A model generated the notes under the pieces. The model had not been told where the DNA came from and made no database searches. It saw only the letters and a list, made by a program, of their open reading frames with translations. The position numbers and the translations under genes are program-made. A DNA stretch of 11,894 nt from Actinobacteria bacterium UBA5976. Its GTDB lineage: Bacteria; Actinomycetota; Actinomycetes; S36-B12; UBA5976. The stretch is taken from positions 5,756 to 17,649 of the forward strand of contig DJBM01000088.1 in assembly GCA_002430405.1 (NCBI GenBank), in the 5' to 3' direction. Below, piece after piece: positions 7,330 to 11,894 of this stretch. Each line of letters starts with the position of its first letter. Positions within the stretch are counted from its first letter, which is position 1.

Positions 7330-7351
7330 AAATATTCGTTAGGGAGCGAAA
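7330..7351 (+). promoter_or_regulatory. Operator copy D in front of the ADC-family gene
   Basis: Conserved site with core CGTTAGGG (7337-7344), followed by AGCGAAA where the other copies have TAYKAAY. ACGAAATATTCGT at 7328-7340 is a perfect inverted repeat with a three-base centre. It shares ATATTCGTTAGGG with copy C. It occupies the short gap between the ferredoxin stop and the ADC-family start, an unusual place for a site unless an internal promoter exists here. Confidence 0.55.
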
Positions 7352-7357
7352 GATTCA

Positions 7358-7549
7358 TCAAGTATTTATGGAGATTGCCTGCATCGGGCATAGGTCAACT
7401 GCGGCAAGTGCGTACTTTTCGTTTTCATTAGCAATCCCAGCTGCGACAGTGTGGGCCTGGCCTGATTCGTTTAACTTGAATATTTCCGGAGCCTCATGAA
7501 CGCATTGCGCATAGCCTTGGCATTTATCAAGATCTATCTCAATATCCAT
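7358..7549 (-). CDS. Small 3Fe-4S ferredoxin, probable P450 redox partner
   Basis: A 63-residue acidic protein beginning MDIEIDLDKC from the ATG at 7549 (an in-frame TTG at 7552 is possible). Cluster ligands are Cys10 and Cys16 in CQGYAQC and Cys54 in CPMQAI. The fourth 4Fe-4S cysteine is replaced by Tyr13, giving the CxxYxxC...CP pattern of one-cluster 3Fe-4S ferredoxins that serve actinobacterial P450s. It should carry one electron at a time from a ferredoxin reductase to the P450 at 3094-4344. Unusually, it lies about 3 kb from that gene and on the other strand, beside the ADC-family gene. A weak AGG five to six bases before the ATG is the only ribosome-site candidate. Transfer of electrons to another oxygenase outside the window remains possible. 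Confidence 0.85.
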   Translation of the reverse strand: MDIEIDLDKCQGYAQCVHEAPEIFKLNESGQAHTVAAGIANENEKYALAAVDLCPMQAISINT

Positions 7550-7640
7550 CAAAGCCTATTCCGTTACAAAAATACTACGTGATGCTCCGATGCTGAAGCG
7601 CTGCCATATGGATCATTTCACGCGAAACTTTAATAAGTGA

Positions 7641-7652
7641 TACAAATAGTGA
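7641..7652 (+). promoter_or_regulatory. Possible -10 box of a leaderless acyl-CoA dehydrogenase transcript
   Basis: TACAAA (7641-7646) is followed by six bases and then the GTG at 7653, the same spacing as at the puuD-like and ADC-family genes. No Shine-Dalgarno sequence suits the GTG. The in-frame ATG at 7662 has only a weak GGA four bases before it. The last base of TACAAA departs from TANNNT, so confidence is low. Confidence 0.3.
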
Positions 7653-8807
7653 GTGGATTTGATGACAAGTGTGGGTCATGAAGATTTGCGCTCAGCGATC
7701 TCTGCTGTTTGCGCAGATTACCCAGGCGAATATTGGCGATCACTTGAGCCAGATAAATATCCAGAGGAATTTGTTTCAACACTTACGAAGAATGGTTGGT
7801 TGTCCGCTCTCATTCCAGAAGAGTTTGGCGGCGGCGGAGCAACCTTAACGGAGGCCTCAATCATCTTGGAAGAAATCGCAGCTTCTGGTGGCAATCCAAG
7901 CGCTTGCCATGCCCAGATGTATGTAATGGGAACATTGTTACGTCATGGAAGTGACTCTCAAAAGAAACAGTATTTACCTAAAATTGCGGCTGGAGAACTT
8001 CGACTTCAGGCCTTTGCAGTTACTGAACCAGGAGCCGGATCAGAAACCACGAAGATTAGAACTAAAGCTGAGCGCGTAGATGGTGGCTGGAAGATAAACG
8101 GCCAAAAGATTTGGACCTCACGTGCGCTTCATTCCGACTTGATGTTATTGCTGGCGCGAACCTCACCATTTGATGAAAGTGGTAAACCATCTGCCGGTAT
8201 GTCTGTGTTTATTTTTGATATGCGAAATCTTGAGGGATTAACCATACGTCCAATCAAAACCATGATGAATCACAACACTACGGAAGTATTTTTCGACAAC
8301 GTTGTTATTCCTGAAGACTCACTTATCGGCGAAGAAGGAAAAGGATTCAAATATATTTTGGATGGCATGAATTCCGAACGTATTTTGATTGCGGCTGAGT
8401 GCATTGGCGACGGTCGATTTTTCCTCGACCGTGCGGTTTCTTACGCGAATAGTCGAGAAATATTCGGTGGCCCTATTGGCAAGAATCAAGGAGTGCAATT
8501 TCCATTGGCGCGGTCGTACATGCAACTTCGGGCAGCGGATTTAGTTAGGTTTGATGCTGCTGCTCGCTTTGATGCCGGCGAAGATTGTGGCGCACAAGCC
8601 AACACTGCGAAGTTCCTGGCTGCGGAAGCATCTTGGGCCGCTGGAAATGCGGCGATAGATACGCATGGCGGCATGGGGTTCGCTGAAGAGTACGACATTG
8701 AGCGTAAGTTCCGTGAAACCAGGCTTTATCAAGTTGCCCCAATTAACAATAACTTAGTTATGGCTTACATCGGACAGCATGTGCTGGGCTTGCCAAAGTC
8801 TTATTAA
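7653..8807 (+). CDS. Acyl-CoA dehydrogenase family protein
   Basis: A 384-residue FAD flavoprotein of normal acyl-CoA dehydrogenase length. It has the FAD/substrate segment FAVTEPGAGSETT (121-133), KINGQKIWTS (147-156), the helix DGMNSERILIA (237-247), and the C-terminal DTHGGMGFAEEYDIER (336-351). The usual catalytic Glu of medium/short-chain enzymes, in a Y-E-G-T motif, is missing; the aligned stretch reads YQVAPINNN, with Pro363 at that place. Glu242 in NSER aligns with the alternative catalytic Glu of long-chain and isovaleryl-CoA dehydrogenases, so activity is likely retained. The expected reaction is alpha,beta-dehydrogenation of an acyl-CoA, perhaps branched or cyclic. The start is GTG 7653 or ATG 7662. 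Its stop shares TTAA with GAT2 on the other strand. No acyl-CoA ligase is present in the window. Confidence 0.9.
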   Translation: MDLMTSVGHEDLRSAISAVCADYPGEYWRSLEPDKYPEEFVSTLTKNGWLSALIPEEFGGGGATLTEASIILEEIAASGGNPSACHAQMYVMGTLLRHGSDSQKKQYLPKIAAGELRLQAFAVTEPGAGSETTKIRTKAERVDGGWKINGQKIWTSRALHSDLMLLLARTSPFDESGKPSAGMSVFIFDMRNLEGLTIRPIKTMMNHNTTEVFFDNVVIPEDSLIGEEGKGFKYILDGMNSERILIAAECIGDGRFFLDRAVSYANSREIFGGPIGKNQGVQFPLARSYMQLRAADLVRFDAAARFDAGEDCGAQANTAKFLAAEASWAAGNAAIDTHGGMGFAEEYDIERKFRETRLYQVAPINNNLVMAYIGQHVLGLPKSY

Positions 8808-9502
8808 GACTTTTCAGCGGCTACATATTCTGAAATAAACCAATCGACTAACGTTTCACAGTTTCGCGCAGCGTCGTCAGCAATAGTGTTTACCTCAGCC
8901 ATTAATATTTCAGTTGTCATACCAGCAGGTAAATAGTTCGCGCCGCCGATGTCTAACCATCCTTGCACCAAGTCAGCTGTTGCCTCTGGGTGAAACTGGA
9001 GCCCAACTGCAGTTTTGTGTCGAAAGACTTGCACAGCGGATGGAGTCTCAGCCAAAACTTCGATGTGATCAGGAAGGATCATTCGGTCACTGTGCCAAGA
9101 AAACCAAGGGCCCTCTGGAAATGGCAAACCGAGTGCGGTTTCCTTTATATGAAGTTCCCCTAGTTCAAGTTCATCAGACTTTTCAACACTGCCGCCGACC
9201 GCCTTTGCTAACACTTGACCGCCAAAGCAAACACCAAGAAATGGAACTTTCTGATCAAAAGTAAGATTTATCAATTCTTCTTCAGCGTCTACCCAAGTAG
9301 CGACCTCAGGATCATACGCACTGTAGAAAGACCCAAATGAAATAATAAAATCAAATTCAGATGGATCAGGGAAATTCAAGTTCAGTTCACCATCTTCGCC
9401 AAGAATTACGTGTCGCTTCGTTTCGATACCGCGCGATTCTAGAATGTCGCCAATTACACCTGGTCGGCCAGCTTCTTCATGACTGATTAACAAGGTACGC
9501 AT
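8804..9502 (-). CDS. Class I glutamine-amidotransferase-like hydrolase, copy 2 (GAT2)
   Basis: A single GATase1 domain of 232 residues, paralogous to GAT1. The triad is Cys92 in GVCFGGQ, His171 and Glu173 in LQFHPE, and GPWFSWHSDR is at 131-140. The core FGGQVLAKAVGGSV closely parallels FGGQLLARALGGSV of GAT1, while the N-terminal and C-terminal thirds differ much more, which may reflect different substrates. There is no synthase domain. The ATG at 9502 follows the GS2 stop by three bases (TAG ATC ATG), so the two are almost surely co-translated. This arrangement of ligase then GATase hydrolase recalls the tdnQ-tdnT order of aniline degradation operons. The likely role is hydrolysis of the gamma-glutamyl amide made by, or derived from, the product of GS2. 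The 3' end overlaps the acyl-CoA dehydrogenase gene by four bases. Confidence 0.82.
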   Translation of the reverse strand: MRTLLISHEEAGRPGVIGDILESRGIETKRHVILGEDGELNLNFPDPSEFDFIISFGSFYSAYDPEVATWVDAEEELINLTFDQKVPFLGVCFGGQVLAKAVGGSVEKSDELELGELHIKETALGLPFPEGPWFSWHSDRMILPDHIEVLAETPSAVQVFRHKTAVGLQFHPEATADLVQGWLDIGGANYLPAGMTTEILMAEVNTIADDAARNCETLVDWFISEYVAAEKS

Positions 9503-9505
9503 GAT

Positions 9506-10828
9506 CTAAATAATCTCCCGATAACGAGCAAGTTCCCAATCAGTAACCTGCGATGCAAACGTTGCTAATTCGACTCGTTGAACTGCGGCCCACATATCCA
9601 CAAACGCATCACTAAATGCACGTCGAGCAAAGGCACTGGCTTCCCAATTGTCAATCGCTTCCCCCGGATGACTTGGAAGCCGATCCCATTTATCTTCAGG
9701 GTGTGGGTCTCCAGTAACCATTTCTGGCAGCGGTAAGTCGTTCGTAAGTCCTTCATATCCTGCAGCCAGAGCACCGTTTAGAACTAAGTAAGGATGCGCG
9801 TCCGCAGCTGCCCAACGCCATTCAATGCGATTGGAACTTTTTGCGCCATTAATGCAACGAACTCCAACTAAGCGATTATCCAGACCCCAGGTAACTTGCG
9901 TGGGCGAGAAACTGTAATCCACTAATCGCTTGTACCCATTAATGGTCGGAGTGTTAACTACCTGTAAATCTTTGGTGTAAGCCATCAATCCAGTAAGGTA
10001 CTTTTCCATCAACGCCGAATCAAGAACACCTTTTCCGTCGTTTGCATCAAAAGCATTCTTGCCATCTTTGGTCACCAAACTTTGATGCACGTGCATACCG
10101 CAACCGGACTCACCCAGGATTGGCTTGGCCATGAAACTCGCTACTAAACCATGTTTCTGAGCAACCAATCGAACGATGTATTTGTACAGGACGGTGTCAT
10201 CGGCCATTTTCATAGCTTCGCTGTAGCGTAAATTGATTTCGATTTGAGACGGTCCGTACTCAACGTTGCTGGCTTCAACAAGCATTCCAGTTTTTCTCAG
10301 AGCCTCTCGAATTTCTAGAATAATCGGCTCCAACTCTGCTCCTTTGTATATTCCGTAACACTGCAAAGAAGTGAAGAGTGGCGTGCCATCTGGATTGAAT
10401 AAATAAAACTCAAGTTCAGTTGCCGCATTCACTGAGTAGCCCAAATCAGCAAACTTCTTCAAAGTTGTTTTCAACATTTGTCGCGGGTCGATGTCTACCG
10501 GCTCGTGCGCATCAGTGGTGTAGGTATCGCATAACACAACGCCGATGCCTTCATCCCAGCCAGCGACTCGGAACGAACTCAAGTCTGGTTGCGCGTGAAT
10601 ATCCTTTACCTCTTGTACTGGAGTGATTTCAATTTCACAGCGAGGTTGCCAAGTATGTACAACATTTGCGATCCCATAGCCTTCGTTACGCAAGAACTGT
10701 TCCGTCGGCAGTCGCTTCCCACGTGGGACACCCCAGTTGTCGACAATGATGCATTCGACTGTATGGATGTTGTGCTTTTGGCAGAGTTCTTCAACTTGCT
10801 TCAATTGAGAGACATTATCGTGCGACAC
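9506..10828 (-). CDS. Glutamine-synthetase-like gamma-glutamyl-amine ligase, copy 2 (GS2)
   Basis: A type I GS-fold ligase of 440 residues. Conserved residues are Glu138 and Glu140 in TELEFYLF, Glu190 and Glu198, His246 in GCGMHVH, Arg301 in YKRL, Arg319 and Arg324 in NRLVGVR, and Glu336/Arg338 in IEWRW. The DGSS ammonium-site motif and adenylylation motif are absent, as in GS1. The segments outside the active site differ strongly from GS1, so the copies are old paralogues or separate acquisitions rather than a recent duplication. An upstream in-frame TTG (10840) is possible, but GGAGG (10838-10834) lies five bases before the GTG at 10828, which is chosen. It is probably PuuA/TdnQ-like, activating an amine with glutamate and ATP. 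It is co-transcribed with GAT2. The amine is unknown. Confidence 0.85.
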   Translation of the reverse strand: MSHDNVSQLKQVEELCQKHNIHTVECIIVDNWGVPRGKRLPTEQFLRNEGYGIANVVHTWQPRCEIEITPVQEVKDIHAQPDLSSFRVAGWDEGIGVVLCDTYTTDAHEPVDIDPRQMLKTTLKKFADLGYSVNAATELEFYLFNPDGTPLFTSLQCYGIYKGAELEPIILEIREALRKTGMLVEASNVEYGPSQIEINLRYSEAMKMADDTVLYKYIVRLVAQKHGLVASFMAKPILGESGCGMHVHQSLVTKDGKNAFDANDGKGVLDSALMEKYLTGLMAYTKDLQVVNTPTINGYKRLVDYSFSPTQVTWGLDNRLVGVRCINGAKSSNRIEWRWAAADAHPYLVLNGALAAGYEGLTNDLPLPEMVTGDPHPEDKWDRLPSHPGEAIDNWEASAFARRAFSDAFVDMWAAVQRVELATFASQVTDWELARYREII

Positions 10829-10833
10829 AAATT

Positions 10834-10838
10834 CCTCC
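10834..10838 (-). promoter_or_regulatory. Ribosome binding site that fixes the GS2 start
   Basis: GGAGG on the minus strand, five bases before GTG 10828. Because it lies within the longer reading frame that opens at TTG 10840, it shows that the first four codons of that frame are not translated. Confidence 0.7.
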
Positions 10839-10852
10839 AAAGTCTGGTTTTT

Positions 10853-10874
10853 GGATATTCATTAAGAGTATTGT
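10853..10874 (+). promoter_or_regulatory. Weak fifth operator-like site (E) in front of GS2
   Basis: GGATATTCATTAAGAGTAT resembles copies C and D; most differences in the core (CATTAAGA against CGTTAGGG) are G-to-A changes. It has the same orientation relative to its gene as copies A to D and lies 24 bases upstream of the GS2 start. A consensus-like TACAAT -10 (10888-10883, minus strand) precedes it by eight bases. The match is much poorer than in the other four, so it is tentative. Confidence 0.3.
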
Positions 10875-10950
10875 GCGTTGGGATTGTATGTATGTGATTC
10901 AACATTGAAATTGCCCCAAGTTGAAAACTATCCGAAAGGAAGTCTCGCCC

Positions 10951-11894
10951 TTGAAAGCCGTTGTTTTAAATGCAGTCGGTGCGCCGTTGAATTATTCGGA
11001 TTACCCAGATCCAAGTCCTAAAGGCTCGGAAACCTTGATTCAAGTTACTGCCTGTGGCGTCTGCCACTCAGATTTACACGTGGTTGACGGCGTGTATCCA
11101 AGTCCACTGCCCATGATTATGGGCCATGAAGTTGTTGGAATCCACGAAGAACTAGGTCCCGTGATGGTTTATCCATGTTGGGGATGCTTGAAACCAGATT
11201 GCTGGGCATGCGCGAGTGGCCAGGAAATGATTTGCCCAAATGCTACGGAAGCTGGACTCTTTCGCAACGGTGGTTATGCCGAGAAAATGCTAATTAAAAA
11301 TAGGTCATACCTGCTTCCACTTGGCAATCTAGACCCAGTATCTGCTGCACCACTTGCCTGTGGGGGGCTGACTGCTTACCGCGCAGTCAGCCATACGTTG
11401 CCAAACTTAACGAAGAAGAGTCGAGTTCTAGTCATTGGTGCTGGTGGGCTGGGTCAATTTGGAATTCAATTCTTAAAATTACAATCTGATGCCAAAGTGG
11501 TAGCTGCAGACTTGTCGAGCGACAAACTTAAACGTGCGCTAGCCGTTGGCGCAGATGAAGTTGCAAGCCCGACAGAGCTAGATGGAACTTTTGATGCGAT
11601 TATTGACTTTGTTGGCGCCCAGAACACACTTGAGTTGGTAGCAAAGCAGATTGCACGTCAAGGCACAGCCGTATTGGTTGGGATTTTTGGTGGCAGGATC
11701 CCATTTGGATTTGGCGCAGTTCCACATGAAGCACGATTCATGACAAGTATCTGGGGAACGCAAGGTCAACTGGTTGAACTACTAGACCTTGCTAACAAGA
11801 ATCAGCTCAAGCATTCAGTTGAATCCATTCCGCTGGCTAATGCCCAGCAAGCACACGAACGATTAATTGCTGGAACCGTTGCAGGCCGAATCGC
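10951..11894 (+). CDS. Zinc-dependent medium-chain alcohol dehydrogenase, C-terminus cut by window end
   Basis: An open frame from TTG 10951 to the right edge gives 314 codons of a family that usually has about 340 residues. It starts MKAVVLNAVG, with AGGAAG eight bases before the TTG. Catalytic zinc ligands are visible as Cys38 in CGVCHSD, His59-Glu60 in GHE and Cys137 in ACGGLTAY. The structural-zinc lobe is cysteine-rich: Cys76, 79, 84, 87 and 95, ending in the normal C-x2-C-x7-C but with a C-x4-C step before it. The Rossmann loop is GAGGLG (163-168), and the Asp in VVAADLSS suggests NAD(H) over NADP(H). It should oxidise a primary or secondary alcohol to an aldehyde or ketone, possibly the product of P450 hydroxylation. 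It is divergent from GS2 across 122 bases. The right end and any further operon partners lie outside. Confidence 0.85.
   Translation, partial: MKAVVLNAVGAPLNYSDYPDPSPKGSETLIQVTACGVCHSDLHVVDGVYPSPLPMIMGHEVVGIHEELGPVMVYPCWGCLKPDCWACASGQEMICPNATEAGLFRNGGYAEKMLIKNRSYLLPLGNLDPVSAAPLACGGLTAYRAVSHTLPNLTKKSRVLVIGAGGLGQFGIQFLKLQSDAKVVAADLSSDKLKRALAVGADEVASPTELDGTFDAIIDFVGAQNTLELVAKQIARQGTAVLVGIFGGRIPFGFGAVPHEARFMTSIWGTQGQLVELLDLANKNQLKHSVESIPLANAQQAHERLIAGTVAGRI

Noticed and set aside
7328..7340. ACGAAATATTCGT inverted repeat as a rho-independent terminator for the ferredoxin gene
   Set aside because: The stem is only five base pairs and AT-rich, with no T-run on either side; it is better explained as part of operator copy D.
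8914..9264. A 116-codon plus-strand open frame
   Set aside because: Antisense to GAT2 through its catalytic Cys region; the protein resembles no family.
10589..10897. A 102-codon plus-strand open frame that extends into the GS2/ADH gap
   Set aside because: Mostly antisense to the GS2 N-terminus and crosses its ribosome site and presumed promoter; the peptide is unconvincing.
1..11894. Mobile elements, CRISPR arrays, tRNA genes
   Set aside because: No transposase, integrase, regular repeat array or tRNA-like cloverleaf was seen; repeats are limited to the operator copies and paralogous coding motifs.

Overview
The window looks like a compact catabolic gene island from a low-to-medium GC bacterium. 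GC is roughly mid-40s percent by eye on sampled lines. The use of ATG, GTG and TTG starts, the apparent leaderless starts and the protein style (CYP124/125-like P450, 3Fe-4S ferredoxin, actinobacterial-looking HpaD) point to an actinobacterium, perhaps a streamlined aquatic lineage. That placement is inference, not something the sequence proves. Twelve protein genes fill almost the whole window, and no gene-free stretch reaches 300 bases. I see no tRNA, rRNA, CRISPR array, insertion sequence or attachment site.

Layout from left to right: a partial extradiol dioxygenase (hpaD, -) translationally coupled to an hpaE-type aldehyde dehydrogenase (-); a PuuD-like gamma-glutamyl amide hydrolase (+); a MarR-family regulator (-); a cytochrome P450 (+); a class I glutamine-amidotransferase-like hydrolase, GAT1 (-); a glutamine-synthetase-like ligase, GS1 (+); an acetoacetate-decarboxylase-family protein (-); a 3Fe-4S ferredoxin (-); an acyl-CoA dehydrogenase (+); a second amidotransferase-like hydrolase, GAT2 (-), coupled to a second GS-like ligase, GS2 (-); and a zinc alcohol dehydrogenase (+) cut by the right edge. 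Strands alternate almost gene by gene. All four convergent junctions have no intergenic DNA, and three of them meet on small palindromes that carry the stop codons of both strands.

The genes suggest amine catabolism by gamma-glutamylation. A GS-like enzyme would join glutamate to an amine, oxidative enzymes (P450 with ferredoxin, alcohol and aldehyde dehydrogenases) would modify the carbon skeleton, and GATase-fold hydrolases would release glutamate. hpaE and hpaD would feed a catechol-type intermediate into meta-cleavage, and the acyl-CoA dehydrogenase and ADC-fold protein would process downstream acids. The substrate cannot be read from the sequence; an aromatic or cyclic amine is my best guess.

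The most striking non-coding signal is a conserved site of about 22 bp with core CGTT(A/C)GGG. It occurs in four promoter regions: hpaE/puuD, marR/P450, GAT1/GS1 and in front of the ADC-family gene. A weaker fifth copy lies before GS2. Each copy lies within 25 bp of the nearest start codon, in the same orientation relative to that gene. This argues that the island is one regulon, probably controlled by the MarR protein encoded within it.
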